This document shows, in pieces, positions 17,477 through 26,490 of a stretch of 64,000 bases of DNA. Where the stretch lies: positions 57,251 to 121,250 of the forward strand of contig NZ_SMKX01000007.1 of NCBI RefSeq assembly GCF_004349055.1, written 5' to 3'. Below the pieces are notes generated by a model. That model was not told the origin of the DNA, ran no database searches, and saw nothing but the letters and a program-made list of their open reading frames with translations. Made by a program: the position numbers and the translations under genes. Origin of the DNA: Kribbella antibiotica (GTDB lineage: Bacteria > Actinomycetota > Actinomycetes > Propionibacteriales > Kribbellaceae). Numbering within the stretch: the first letter of the stretch is position 1; each line of letters starts with the position of its first letter.

Positions 17477-17482
17477 TACGAT
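17477..17482 (+). promoter_or_regulatory. Leaderless -10 element (TACGAT)
   Basis: TACGAT fits TANNNT and ends six bases before the ATG at 17489, which has no Shine-Dalgarno sequence. It indicates a promoter separate from that of the DndB-like gene. Confidence 0.5.
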
Positions 17483-17488
17483 CTAGCC

Positions 17489-17908
17489 ATGCGGGATCGG
17501 AAGGCGCGGGTGGCGGATGTGCATGCGGTCGCGCAGGGGCTGCCGCACGTCACAGTGTGGGAACGGGACGACGGGACGGACCGGCCGGTGTATCAAATCG
17601 GCGCGAAGTCGTTCGTATTCTTCCGGACGGCTCGGCCCGACGCCGTCGATCCGGAGACCGGGGAGAAGTACGACGACGTGATCATGATCTGGACCGAGTC
17701 CGAGGCCGAGAAGCTGGCGCTGGTGGCGGACGAGTCGACGCCGTTCTTCAGTACGCCGCATTTCGACGGGCATCCGTCGGTGCTGGTGCGGGCGAGTCGG
17801 ATCGGGGAGCTCGGCCGGCAGGAGCTGACCGAGATCATTCAGGACGCCTGGTTGTCGCGAGCCTCGAACCGCCGGGCCACCACGTGGCTCAAGGAGCACC
17901 GACTGTGA
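17489..17908 (+). CDS. MmcQ/YjbR family protein
   Basis: A 139-aa YjbR/MmcQ-type protein with the CyaY-like fold that may bind DNA or ligands. Typical features are GLPHVTVWERDD, the KSFVFFR strand, the TPHFDGHPSVLVR block near residues 90-103, and a C-terminal helix ASNRRATTWLKEH. The upstream frame is open but the ATG at 17489 matches the family start and the leaderless promoter. It overlaps the next gene by a GTGA junction. Function in the cell is unknown. Confidence 0.85.
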   Translation: MRDRKARVADVHAVAQGLPHVTVWERDDGTDRPVYQIGAKSFVFFRTARPDAVDPETGEKYDDVIMIWTESEAEKLALVADESTPFFSTPHFDGHPSVLVRASRIGELGRQELTEIIQDAWLSRASNRRATTWLKEHRL

Positions 17909-18498
17909 GCTATCAACCGGGCGGGATCGCCGCGCCCGACTACGGACGCCCGCCCAAGAAGAGTCGGCCCGGGTTGTTCATCGCCCTGATGCTGGTGCTG
18001 CTGGTCGCCGTCCTGGGGACCGGAGTGTGGGTCGCCAGCAAGGTGGTCGCAGACATCAAGCCGTCGCCTTCCACCCCGCCGCCTGCTCCGATCACGTCGG
18101 TTGCACCACGACCTACGACAGCCAAGCCGAAGCCGCCCAAGCCCGTGAAAACCGTCCCGGTCAAGCCCGTCCCGATCACACCGGTGCCACCAGCGTCGGG
18201 CACCCCGGTGCAGGTCGCCACACAGTTCGTCGGGCGCTTGAACGCGAACGACGTCAAGGGCGCAACCGCCCTCGCCTGTGCGGACACCAAGGTGACCATC
18301 CCGCCGCTGATCAAGCAGTACGTTCGCCCACCGACGTCGCTGACCATGAACAAGACTCCGGTAGGCAACGCTGGGCCAATCGTGGTGTTCGCGTTGAACG
18401 GCACTACGAGGGGAGCCACTGTCGGCGGCACCCTCGTGATGGAGGTCGGCAGTGGTCGGCCGTGTGTGAAGGCGTTCCTGCTGCCGGCCTTCGGCTAG
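17905..18498 (+). CDS. Membrane-anchored protein with Pro-rich linker
   Basis: A 197-aa protein: a short cytoplasmic Pro/Gly N-terminus, one membrane helix (GLFIALMLVLLVAVLGTGVW, ~25-45), a Pro/Lys-rich spacer (~52-100) and a ~95-residue extracellular domain beginning TPVQVATQFVGRLNANDV. The domain resembles DUF4878/lumazine-binding-like repeats of actinomycete surface proteins and has two Cys. The GTG start overlaps the previous stop. The 3' end overlaps the convergent LLM gene by four bases. No specific function can be given. Confidence 0.75.
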   Translation: MSYQPGGIAAPDYGRPPKKSRPGLFIALMLVLLVAVLGTGVWVASKVVADIKPSPSTPPPAPITSVAPRPTTAKPKPPKPVKTVPVKPVPITPVPPASGTPVQVATQFVGRLNANDVKGATALACADTKVTIPPLIKQYVRPPTSLTMNKTPVGNAGPIVVFALNGTTRGATVGGTLVMEVGSGRPCVKAFLLPAFG

Positions 18499-19439
18499 GG
18501 CGCCAGCGCGCGGGCGGTCTCGATCAGGCTCGTGCCGGTGGGGAGCGTGGCGATGATCGGGGTGTCGAGGCCATTCGCGACGTACCGGTTGATGTGGTCC
18601 CGGCACTGCTCCGCCGTCCCGTGGACGATCAGCGAGTCGATGACCTCCACCGGTACGGCGGCCATCGCGGCGTTGCGATCACCGGCAGCCAGCGCTTCCC
18701 GCATGGGCTTCATCGCGGGACCGCGACCAAGCCAGTCGTGGAAGGCGGCGTACCCGGGAACGCTCAAATACGTGGCGATCAGGTAGCGACCGATGTTGCG
18801 CGCCATCTCGGCGTCCTCGGTGACGCAGACGAAGATCCGCGCGGCCAGTTCCTTGTCCGCGCCGAGCTCGTCCCGCACCTGCACAACGTCATCCGCCGAG
18901 AGCCAGTTGGTGATCGCGCCATCGGCTTCACGCGCGGCAAGCTTCAGCATCTGGGGACGCAGCGCGGCGAGCATCAAGGACGGCGGTACGTCGGGCGCCT
19001 TCTCCAGCTTGAACCGCTTGATCGTGAAGCTGTCGAACGTCCCGTCGACCTTCTCCCCCGCGAACGCCTGCCGCAGAAACCGCAGGACATCCCGAGTCCG
19101 CGCGTACGGCGGGTCGTACGCGATCCCGTTCCACCCGGTCACGATGGTTTCCGACGAGGCCCCGATCCCGAGCACGAACCGCCCCGGCGCCAAATCAGCC
19201 AACGCAGCCGCACTCATCGCGAGCGCAGCCGGCCCGCGCGTATGCACCGGTACGACGGCAGTCCCCAAGCGCAACTGGTCATCCCACTCGGACGCCAGCA
19301 CCAGCGGCGTAAACGCATCGGCACCGGCCACCTCGGCCGACCACAGATCCGTGTACCCGAGCGAAGCTAGCTCGGTGATGAGCGGCTTGTGGTCCCGCAG
19401 CGGCACCCCGGTCAGCGGAACAGTGAGTCCCCAGCGCAT
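18495..19439 (-). CDS. LLM-class (F420-type) flavin-dependent oxidoreductase
   Basis: A 314-aa luciferase-like monooxygenase-fold protein. The beta-barrel start RWGLTVPLTG, the segment LRLGTAVVPVHTRGPAALA, the LAPGRFVLGIGASS turn and a C-terminal GLDTPIIA strand fit the F420-dependent TIM-barrel group. The upstream frame is open, but ATG 19439 overlaps the SDR stop and begins the first beta strand. It is the last gene of a long minus-strand operon (23921 to 18495) of oxidoreductases, so it probably acts on a lipid or acyl intermediate; the substrate is not known. Confidence 0.85.
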   Translation of the reverse strand: MRWGLTVPLTGVPLRDHKPLITELASLGYTDLWSAEVAGADAFTPLVLASEWDDQLRLGTAVVPVHTRGPAALAMSAAALADLAPGRFVLGIGASSETIVTGWNGIAYDPPYARTRDVLRFLRQAFAGEKVDGTFDSFTIKRFKLEKAPDVPPSLMLAALRPQMLKLAAREADGAITNWLSADDVVQVRDELGADKELAARIFVCVTEDAEMARNIGRYLIATYLSVPGYAAFHDWLGRGPAMKPMREALAAGDRNAAMAAVPVEVIDSLIVHGTAEQCRDHINRYVANGLDTPIIATLPTGTSLIETARALAP

Positions 19440-20185
19440 CAGATGATCCTCTTCAAGATCGGCAACGGCACAACCTTCATGAATCGCGCGAGCGGCACCC
19501 ACGGCCAGGCTGGGACATAGGCGTTCGCTTTCTCCGCCTCGATCGCGGCGACCATCGACCGGACGCCAGGCACGGTGTCGACGATCAATGGGGTGTTCCT
19601 CACCTTCTCGTTCAGCGCGGTCTTGATGTACCCGGGATAGATCGTGCTGATCGTGATCGGCTTGCCCAGCATCTCCATCCGCAGCCCCTCAGCCAACGAG
19701 GCAACGCCCGCCTTCGCGGCGGCGTACGCGGTGATCGTCTTGGGCAGACCGCGGAGCGCGGCGGCGGAGGCGATGAAAACCAAGTGGCCGGCGTTCCGTG
19801 AACGGAACAGCTCCATCGCGGCCTCGGCCTGGGTGAAGGCGGCGATGAAGTTGGTCTGCAGCGTTTCGCGGTTCACCTCGGGCCGGCCGGTGCCGACGGG
19901 TGCGCCCTTGCCGATGCCGGCGTTCACGATGATCCGGTCGAGCTGCCCGTGCGCCTTGTCGGCTTCGCGGAAAACGCTGAAGACCTGCTCGTCATCGGTG
20001 ACATCAAGCTTGTGGATCGTGATCGTCAGCCCAGGATGCTTCGCCAGGAACTCGTCTCGGAGCGCAGCCAATCGGTCCTCGCGGCGCGCGGTCAGCGCAA
20101 GGTTGTGTCCCTTGGCGGCGAACTGGCGTGCCATCTCCTCGCCGAGCCCGGCGCTCGCGCCGGTGATCAAGATGTTCCGTCTCAT
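19439..20185 (-). CDS. Short-chain dehydrogenase/reductase
   Basis: A 248-aa SDR. The cofactor motif is TGASAGLGEEMA, the NAG motif VNAGIGKG, the catalytic Ser in FIASAAALRG and YxxxK as YAAAK. The Arg-rich pocket after beta-2 (TARREDR) suggests NADPH. Both ends couple to neighbours by ATGA-type overlaps. ATG 20185 is chosen because it starts the Rossmann strand and overlaps the phosphatase stop. Confidence 0.87.
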   Translation of the reverse strand: MRRNILITGASAGLGEEMARQFAAKGHNLALTARREDRLAALRDEFLAKHPGLTITIHKLDVTDDEQVFSVFREADKAHGQLDRIIVNAGIGKGAPVGTGRPEVNRETLQTNFIAAFTQAEAAMELFRSRNAGHLVFIASAAALRGLPKTITAYAAAKAGVASLAEGLRMEMLGKPITISTIYPGYIKTALNEKVRNTPLIVDTVPGVRSMVAAIEAEKANAYVPAWPWVPLARFMKVVPLPILKRII

Positions 20186-20841
20186 CGGTACGTGAGCTCC
20201 TGCTTGTCGAGGTGACCGTGCTCGTTGTAGCTGACCACAGTCAGTCCACTGCGGCCGGACACGACCTTCGTGATCGCGGTGTTGATCGTGACCGGGTTCA
20301 GCTTGGCCCACAGCCCGTCGCCGCCGGACAACAGCCGGCTCGCCACGGCCGCGATCGGCCCACCCGAGGTGAACACCACCGCGGTCTCGCCTTTCCCCAG
20401 TCGATCGGCAGTCCGTCGTACGGCATCGTTGGAGCGGTCGCAGAACGCCTGGAAGGTCTCGGTGTAGCCGTCCGCACCACTGATCCAGCGATCGGTCGCC
20501 GCCGTGAACATGTCCTGGAACGCCCGCTTCGGGTTCCCGGTCCGCGCCAGGTCGGCCATCAGAAAAGCCCGGACCTTGTACGCCGGTTTGTGCGCCACGA
20601 TCAGCTGGTCATGGTCGAACTCGTCGTACCCATGGTCGGCCTCCGGCGCGAACCCGGCCAGCGTCGCGGTCTTCGCGTGCCGCTTCATCGACCCGGACAT
20701 CACCAGGTCCGGGATGATTCCACGGACGCGAAAGGTGTTGCCGAGGGCAAGCGCCTGCTTCTCGCCAAGGTCGGAGAGCTTGTCGTAGTTCTTGGACCCG
20801 AACGACGCCTGCGCGTGCCGGACGAGATAAATGACGGCCAT
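20182..20841 (-). CDS. Histidine phosphatase family protein
   Basis: A 219-aa branch-1 histidine phosphatase. The catalytic motif is YLVRHAQASFG (RHA in place of RHG, normal in this subgroup) and the second His region is VVFTSGGPIAAV, where the usual His is replaced by Ser/Gly (TSGG). The change at the second catalytic position could lower activity. ATG 20841 begins the first strand. It lies two bases after the phosphotransferase stop and overlaps the SDR start, within the operon. Confidence 0.82.
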   Translation of the reverse strand: MAVIYLVRHAQASFGSKNYDKLSDLGEKQALALGNTFRVRGIIPDLVMSGSMKRHAKTATLAGFAPEADHGYDEFDHDQLIVAHKPAYKVRAFLMADLARTGNPKRAFQDMFTAATDRWISGADGYTETFQAFCDRSNDAVRRTADRLGKGETAVVFTSGGPIAAVASRLLSGGDGLWAKLNPVTINTAITKVVSGRSGLTVVSYNEHGHLDKQELTYR

Positions 20842-20843
20842 AC

Positions 20844-21893
20844 TCAAGCCTGCCGGATGATGCGGCGGCAGCGACGCTCCAGCAGGTTGACCGGGAGCCA
20901 GAGGTTCTTGAAGCGCGGGTTCCGCGTCTGCTTGTGGTGATAGCGGTAGTAGATCTGCTGCGCGATCACCGCCAGCCGGAACAGCCCGAACACCTCGTAG
21001 AACGCCCAATTCTCGGGCTTCAGCCCGGAGCGTTCGGTGTAGTAGGCAACGATCTCGTCGCGGGTCAGCATCCCCGGCGCGTCCGACGGCTGCAGCCGGA
21101 ATCGGCGGTACGCCCAGTCGTCATCGGCCTGCACCCAGTACGCGAGCGCGCTGCCGAGATCCATCAACGGATCGCCGAGCGTGGCCAACTCCCAGTCCAG
21201 GATCCCGGCGACTCGCTGCGGATCATCCGGAGCCAGTACGACGTTGTCCAGCCGGAAGTCGTTGTGAATCACGCAGATGCGGATATCGGCCGGCTGGTTG
21301 GCCACGAGCCAGGCCATGACCTTCTCGAAGCTCGGAACGTTCCAGGTCTTTGCCTTGCGATACCGCTCCGACCAACCGCTGACCTGTCGGCCGACGTATC
21401 CCGCGCCTCGCCCGAGATCGGCCAGCCCGGCCTCGGCCGGATCGACCGCGTGCAGATCGACGAGCCGGTCGATCAGCGTGCGACAGAGTTGCGCGGTCTG
21501 CTCGGAGCTCAGGTCGACGCCTAGTTCGGAGCGGCGCGGAATCGTTCCGATGACGCGCTCCATCACATAGAACTCGGAGCCGATCACCGCGTCATCGGTG
21601 CAGTGGGCAACCATCGTCGGGACGTACGGGAAGACCGGTTTGAGCGCAGCCTGAATCCGGTACTCGCGGCCCATGTCGTGCGCGCTCTTCGCCTTGGTCC
21701 CGGCCGGTGGCCGGCGCAGGATCAAGTCGTGCCCGGCGTACTGGAGCAGGTAGGTCAGGTTGGACGCACCACCGGAGAACTGCCGGACCTCGGGAAGTCC
21801 GGCAGGCAACTCCGTGTGCTGACGCAGCCAGGTGTCGACCGCGGCAACGTCGAACGCATCCTCGTCCCGAACGGGGCGAGCACCATCACCCAT
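20844..21893 (-). CDS. Phosphotransferase of the ACAD10/11-APH family
   Basis: A 349-aa aminoglycoside-phosphotransferase-fold protein. Motifs are the Gly-rich FSGGASNLTYLL, the catalytic loop VIHNDFRLDNVV and metal-binding ILDWELATLGDPLMDLG. This subgroup is related to the kinase domain of human ACAD10/11, which phosphorylates 4-hydroxyacyl-CoA for breakdown. The presence of an acyl-CoA dehydrogenase and SDRs in the same operon supports that role by analogy. It overlaps the upstream SDR stop by eight bases. Confidence 0.85.
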   Translation of the reverse strand: MGDGARPVRDEDAFDVAAVDTWLRQHTELPAGLPEVRQFSGGASNLTYLLQYAGHDLILRRPPAGTKAKSAHDMGREYRIQAALKPVFPYVPTMVAHCTDDAVIGSEFYVMERVIGTIPRRSELGVDLSSEQTAQLCRTLIDRLVDLHAVDPAEAGLADLGRGAGYVGRQVSGWSERYRKAKTWNVPSFEKVMAWLVANQPADIRICVIHNDFRLDNVVLAPDDPQRVAGILDWELATLGDPLMDLGSALAYWVQADDDWAYRRFRLQPSDAPGMLTRDEIVAYYTERSGLKPENWAFYEVFGLFRLAVIAQQIYYRYHHKQTRNPRFKNLWLPVNLLERRCRRIIRQA

Positions 21894-22680
21894 TGGCGTG
21901 TTGGGCCTTCTCTGCCCGGCTGTGCGCCTTCGCGGCGACCTTCTGCATCTGACGGTTGTAGAGCGGGCGGGCCCAGCGCTTGGCCAGGTAGCCCAGCCGC
22001 GCGGGACGATCCGGGATGATCAGGAAGCGCCGCTTCGCGATCCCCGCCAGTACGACGGTCGCGATGTCGTCGGCGGTCCGCGGTGAGCTCTCGATCATCC
22101 GCTTACCGGACGAGCTCATCGCGGTGTCCGCACCCTGGAAGGAATCGGCCAGGTTGGTCTGGAAGAACGACGGGCAGATGACCGACGTGGTGATCCCGAA
22201 CGGCTGCAGCTCGTGGGACAGCGTCTCGGAGAGCGCGACGACGCCGGCCTTGACCGTGTTGTACGAGCTCATCATCGGCGGATGCATGAGCCCGGCCGCC
22301 GATGCCGTGTTGACGATGTAGCCGGAGTGCTGCTTCTTGAAGACCGGCGTGAATGCGCGGCAACCGCGGACGACACCCATCAGGTTGATGTCGATGACGC
22401 GGTCCCACTCGTCCAGCGTCTCGACGTCGATCCGGCCGCCGGTCGCGATGCCTGCGTTGTTGACCAGGATGTCGAGCCCGCCCCAGTGCTCATCGCACCA
22501 GGCGACGGCGGCATCCCAGTCGGCGGGATTGCGCACGTCGAGTCGCAGATAAGGACCGTCGTCGCCGTCGTACGTCGTACCGATGTCGGAGCGGAGGACC
22601 TGGTGGCCTTGGGCAACGAACTGCTTGACGAGCGCAGCTCCGAGACCGCTTGCGCCACCAGTGACTAGTACCCGACTCAT
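21886..22680 (-). CDS. Short-chain dehydrogenase/reductase
   Basis: A 264-aa SDR. Motifs: TGGASGLGAALV, NNAGIATGG, catalytic Ser in NTASAAGLMH and YNTVK for YxxxK. The Asp after beta-2 (RSDIG) suggests NAD preference. The last ~35 residues are basic. It overlaps the acyl-CoA dehydrogenase stop by four bases, so it is translated in the same operon. Confidence 0.87.
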   Translation of the reverse strand: MSRVLVTGGASGLGAALVKQFVAQGHQVLRSDIGTTYDGDDGPYLRLDVRNPADWDAAVAWCDEHWGGLDILVNNAGIATGGRIDVETLDEWDRVIDINLMGVVRGCRAFTPVFKKQHSGYIVNTASAAGLMHPPMMSSYNTVKAGVVALSETLSHELQPFGITTSVICPSFFQTNLADSFQGADTAMSSSGKRMIESSPRTADDIATVVLAGIAKRRFLIIPDRPARLGYLAKRWARPLYNRQMQKVAAKAHSRAEKAQHANG

Positions 22681-23921
22681 TTCGATTCTTCCTTACGCTC
22701 GGCGAGGTAGCTGGCCAGCTCGATACGGGCGACGACGCCGCGGTGCACCTCATCGGGGCCGTCGGCCAGGCGCAGCGCGCGAGCAGTCGTCCAGGCGGCC
22801 GCGAGCGGATAGTCGTCGGAGAGACCGCCACCGCCGTGCAGCTGGATCGCCATGTCGATCACGTCCTGCGCCATCCGCGGCGCGACGACCTTGATCTGGC
22901 TGACCTCGCTCAGCGCGCCTTGGAGCCCGACCGTGTCGAGCAGGTACGCCGTCTGCAGCACCAGCAAGCGGGCTTGGTTGATCGCGATCCGGGCGTCGGC
23001 GATGCGCTCCCGGTTGCCGCCGAGGTTGACCAGCGGCTTCCCGAACGCGTGCCGGCTCGTACCGCGTTGCAGCGCGAGCTCGAGCGACTTCTCGGCGAGC
23101 CCGATCAGCCGCATGCAGTGGTGCACGCGCCCCGGGCCCAACCGGCCCTGCGCGATCTCGACCGCACGACCTGGGCCGACCAGGATGTTGCTTGCCGGCA
23201 CACGCACGTCGGTGACCGAAACTTCACCGTGGCCGAACGGCTCGTCGTACCGGCCCATTGCCGGGAGCAACCGCTCGACCTTCACGCCCGGCGTGTCGAT
23301 CGGGACCAGCACCATCGTGTGCCGGGCGTAGCGATGCGCCTCCGGGTCGGTGAGACCCATGAAGATCAGCAGCTCGCACTCGGGATTGCCGACACCGGTG
23401 CTCCACCACTTGCGTCCGTTGAGGACGACCTCGTCACCCTCGACGATCGCGGTCGCGACCATGTTGGTGGCGTCCGACGACGCGACGCCCGGCTCGGTCA
23501 TACAGAACGCGGACCGGATCGTTGCGTCGAGCAACGGCTTGAGCCACTGCTCCTTCTGCTCGTCGTTCCCGTAGCGCAGCAGCACTTCCATGTTGCCGGT
23601 GTCGGGCGCGTTGCAGTTGAACACGTACGGCGCGATGAACGAACGGCCGGTGAGCTCGGCGATCGGGGCATAGTCGAGGTTCGGCAGGCCTTCGCCGTAC
23701 TGCTCGTTGCCCGGCTCGGCCGGTGGGAGGAACAGGTTCCACAGCCCCTGGGCACGGGCCTTGGCCTGCAGTTCCTTGAAGAGCGGCTGCGGCTGCCACG
23801 GATCAGCGGCGGCCCGGGTCGCGGCGTGTAGCTGCGCCTCCACGGGCTCGATCTCGGTGCGGATGAATTCCTCGACGCGCCCGATCAGATCCTGCGCACG
23901 GGCCGACGGTTCGAACCCCAT
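22677..23921 (-). CDS. Acyl-CoA dehydrogenase
   Basis: A 414-aa flavoprotein that makes the alpha,beta double bond in acyl-CoA. The FAD/substrate segments CMTEPGVASSDATN and GRKWWSTGVGNP are present, and the C-terminal domain has QLHGGGGLSDDYPLA and the RALRLADGPDEVHR arm. It looks like the ACAD10/11 or long-chain branch, with 414 residues typical. ATG 23921 is chosen since GGAAGGAG lies nine bases before it, although the frame is open far upstream. It is the first gene of the operon ending at 18495 and is divergent from tetR. Confidence 0.9.
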   Translation of the reverse strand: MGFEPSARAQDLIGRVEEFIRTEIEPVEAQLHAATRAAADPWQPQPLFKELQAKARAQGLWNLFLPPAEPGNEQYGEGLPNLDYAPIAELTGRSFIAPYVFNCNAPDTGNMEVLLRYGNDEQKEQWLKPLLDATIRSAFCMTEPGVASSDATNMVATAIVEGDEVVLNGRKWWSTGVGNPECELLIFMGLTDPEAHRYARHTMVLVPIDTPGVKVERLLPAMGRYDEPFGHGEVSVTDVRVPASNILVGPGRAVEIAQGRLGPGRVHHCMRLIGLAEKSLELALQRGTSRHAFGKPLVNLGGNRERIADARIAINQARLLVLQTAYLLDTVGLQGALSEVSQIKVVAPRMAQDVIDMAIQLHGGGGLSDDYPLAAAWTTARALRLADGPDEVHRGVVARIELASYLAERKEESK

Positions 23922-23983
23922 GTGACAGCACTCCTTCCGAAACCGGCGGGGTACCGCCGGGTAATCTTGACCGTAGCGCCCTT

Positions 23984-23998
23984 TTGAGCAATGCTCAA
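23984..23998. promoter_or_regulatory. Palindrome TTGAGCA-A-TGCTCAA, candidate TetR operator
   Basis: A 15-bp inverted repeat with 7-bp arms in the spacer between the divergent acyl-CoA dehydrogenase and tetR genes. It overlaps the annotated ATG of tetR (23991). A regulator bound here could block its own gene and the operon. The overlap also hints that the real tetR start could be the GTG at 24003. Confidence 0.55.
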
Positions 23999-24590
23999 CA
24001 GTGTGGACAACAGGTTGACCGCGGAAGATCGCAAGAAGCAGCTCGTCAAGATCGGCTTGATGATGTTGCGTGATCAGCCGATCCACGAGCTCTCCATCGA
24101 CGCTATCGCCGGCCAGGCCGGGATCTCTCGCAGTCTCCTCTTCCACTACTTTCCGAGCAAGCGTGACTACTACGTGGCGGTCATCTCCGCGGCCGGCCGC
24201 CGACTGCTCCGGGTCACGAAGCCGGACGAGGATCTGCCGCCCGAGGAAGCGCTGCGCGAGATGCTCGTACAGTTCGTCGCCTTCATCTCGCGGCGCCGGA
24301 CGGCGTACATCTCCTTCGTCCGCGGTGCCGCCGGCGGCGACGACTACGCCGTCGAGGTGTACGACGACACCCGGATCGGGCTGTCCCGCCGCGTCCTCAC
24401 CTTCCTCGGTACGCCGGAGGTCGCCGACAACCGGACCTCCGCGGAGTACCTGCGGGTCCACGCCTGGCTCAGCTACGCCGAGGACCTGGCGATCGAGTGG
24501 TCCGGCCAGCCCGAGGACAAGCAGACGATGACGGCCGACGAGCTCATCGACCACTCGATCGAGGCACTGCACGTTCTCCGGAAGCTCTAG
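23991..24590 (+). CDS. TetR-family transcriptional regulator
   Basis: A 199-aa repressor-type protein. The N-terminal HTH reads IDAIAGQAGISRSLLFHYFPSKRDYY, followed by a ligand-binding helical domain. It is divergent from the acyl-CoA dehydrogenase operon and probably controls it in response to an acyl-CoA or lipid. No Shine-Dalgarno sequence is near ATG 23991, which lies inside a palindrome, so the in-frame GTG at 24003 is an alternative start. The end overlaps the convergent M81 gene by four bases. Confidence 0.88.
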   Translation: MLNSVDNRLTAEDRKKQLVKIGLMMLRDQPIHELSIDAIAGQAGISRSLLFHYFPSKRDYYVAVISAAGRRLLRVTKPDEDLPPEEALREMLVQFVAFISRRRTAYISFVRGAAGGDDYAVEVYDDTRIGLSRRVLTFLGTPEVADNRTSAEYLRVHAWLSYAEDLAIEWSGQPEDKQTMTADELIDHSIEALHVLRKL

Positions 24591-26032
24591 ATCAGTTCCG
24601 GTGTGAGATCCGGTTCGGCCATGTCCGGGTCGAACGGGAAGAGCGGCCGAACAACTTTATGGTGGCCGAGCCTGAGCAGGTCCTGGTCGACGCCACCTGG
24701 AGTGAGCGCGAGTAGCCAGTCGGCTGCGAGGTTGTAGAGCTCTGGCTCGAGATAGCCGATCTTCACGATCACGAGATCCGTCTTGGCCGGATCGAGGCCG
24801 AGCAGCGTGAAGTCCGCGAGATGGTGGTACGGCTTGCGGCGCGACGTGATGATCGAGTGCAGGCCGCCGACCTGGATCACCGCGACCGTCCCGCCGACCG
24901 GGTCATCGGTGATCGAGAAGACCGTGCCGGTCACCTCGACCGGACCGGCCGGACCGAAGTCGACCTTGCCGCCGACGGCGACGCTGATCGGGTTCCCGAC
25001 ACCTGCCTCAACCGCCGCCGCAACTGCGTCGGGGTCGGCGATACTCGCGTGGATGGCGGTCGCCGTACCGGTGGTCAGGTCTTCGATCGACAGCAGTTCG
25101 CGCAGCGTCCAGGAGACATCACCCGCGCCACCCGCGGTCGGGTTGTCGCCGGAATCGCTGATCAGGAACGGCCTGGCGGTGCTTTGCAGCGCGGCGTTCA
25201 CGCACTCGTGCAGTGTCCCGGTCGGTGCGACGAACTCGAAGTCGGCTCGGGCGTCCCAGTAGGCCTTGGCCAGCTCGGTCGCGCGCTCGGTGATCAGCGC
25301 CTCGTCATCACCCATCACGACGACGGCCGCCTGGCACCGCGGCTCGTCGGCCCACGCGTATCCGACCCACACCGCCGCATCCAGTACGCCGGGCTCATCC
25401 GCGATCTCGCCCACTCGCCGGTAAATGGATGCCGCCGGCTCGATCCGCGTCGACGTCTTCTCGCCTGGCAGAAGGACCGGCACCTGCACCCAAGCCTTCT
25501 TCGGCTTCCCCAGTCCGGACTGCAGCCGCTCGACGAGATTGCGCGCCGTACGCTCCCGGCTCTCCATCGCATCCTCATGCGGCGCCATCCGATAGCAAGT
25601 GATCAGGTCGACCGCCGCACCCAACTCCCGCGAAACGTTCCCGTGGAGATCCATCGAGGTCGAGATCATCACGTTCGGTCCGAGCGCTGCCCGAACGCGT
25701 GTGGCGAGATCCGCCTCAGCGTCCTCACGGCCGACCACACTCATCGCGCCGTGGATGTCGAAGAACAGTCCGTCGAGCTCCCCCGCCGTACCGATCCGCT
25801 CGATGATCTCCGCGGACAGTTCGTCATAGAACTCCGCCACGACCGCGCCACCCGGCAGCGACCGCCCATGCACCAGCGGCACCCACTCGACGCCATCGGC
25901 CCACTCGTTCTGCAGAAAGTCGTACCGCTGCAGCAGCGCGTCTCCCCGCCGTACGTCGAAGTCGCCCGCCCCCGCGCGATGCGGGGAGAACGTGCTGGAC
26001 TCAATAGCGATCCCGGCAATCCCGATCCTCAT
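24587..26032 (-). CDS. M81-family (MlrC-like) metallopeptidase
   Basis: A 481-aa M81 protein, related to MlrC of microcystin breakdown. The N-terminal domain starts MRIGIAGIAIESSTFSP and has the metal-site segments FFDIHGAMS and STSMDLHGNVS near residue 135. The C-terminal domain carries LISDSGDNPTAGGAGD, and then RKPYHHLADF. Such proteins are thought to cleave peptides or cyclic amides with zinc; the substrate here is unknown. It is a single gene with no obvious operon partner. Confidence 0.85.
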   Translation of the reverse strand: MRIGIAGIAIESSTFSPHRAGAGDFDVRRGDALLQRYDFLQNEWADGVEWVPLVHGRSLPGGAVVAEFYDELSAEIIERIGTAGELDGLFFDIHGAMSVVGREDAEADLATRVRAALGPNVMISTSMDLHGNVSRELGAAVDLITCYRMAPHEDAMESRERTARNLVERLQSGLGKPKKAWVQVPVLLPGEKTSTRIEPAASIYRRVGEIADEPGVLDAAVWVGYAWADEPRCQAAVVVMGDDEALITERATELAKAYWDARADFEFVAPTGTLHECVNAALQSTARPFLISDSGDNPTAGGAGDVSWTLRELLSIEDLTTGTATAIHASIADPDAVAAAVEAGVGNPISVAVGGKVDFGPAGPVEVTGTVFSITDDPVGGTVAVIQVGGLHSIITSRRKPYHHLADFTLLGLDPAKTDLVIVKIGYLEPELYNLAADWLLALTPGGVDQDLLRLGHHKVVRPLFPFDPDMAEPDLTPELI

Positions 26033-26112
26033 ACCCTCAACTTTTCACACCACTCCGCTGCCCGCCCACCCCCACTCCACCTGATGGGCCTAGTCGCCTG
26101 CGGCGTCGCTGC

Positions 26113-26290
26113 TTCCGGTACGGCGATGCTGGTTGCTCGCCGCTCCGGACAAGCCGGACACGTTGCTTGTGGCTGGTCGCCGCGGCGGCCGCGTTACATA
26201 AAGAGCTTGGCTGGGCCCGGTGCCTGGTTGAGGTACTGGCGAGGTCGGCGATCGCGTGACCGTTGCTTGAGGTGCCCGCTATGGCTGAGG
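26113..26290 (+). repeat. Left arm of a ~177-bp inverted repeat
   Basis: From TTCCGGTACGGCG to about CTATGGCTG this arm matches the reverse complement of 26789-26965, with roughly ten or so mismatches and small indels by eye (over 90% identity). The core from GGCTGGTCGCCGCGG to the GATCGCGTGACC block is nearly identical. Two or more of the differences would change encoded residues, so there is no clear sign of protein-level selection. Confidence 0.8.
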
Positions 26291-26381
26291 TCGAAAAGCA
26301 GCGCCGAGTGTGGAAACTTCATGTCGCCATTTGCACAAAACGTTCCACCCAGTGACCCTGAGCGGGCTGGTGGGTGGGGCC

Positions 26382-26421
26382 GGGGAGCTTTACCCGTCAT
26401 TCCAGGTCAGTTTCGCTCCCC
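26382..26421. repeat. 40-base GGGGAG...CTCCCC element, copy 1
   Basis: A 40-nt block opening with GGGGAG and closing with CTCCCC. It matches the block at 47501-47540 at 32 of 40 positions. A third block of exactly the same length and ends is at 55649-55688. It lies in the interior of the inverted-repeat segment. Confidence 0.5.
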
Positions 26422-26490
26422 AACCCGGCCGGATACCCGACGAATCGGGCGCCGGGGAGTTCCACCGGCGTACCCGCCCGCCGTTTCGCA

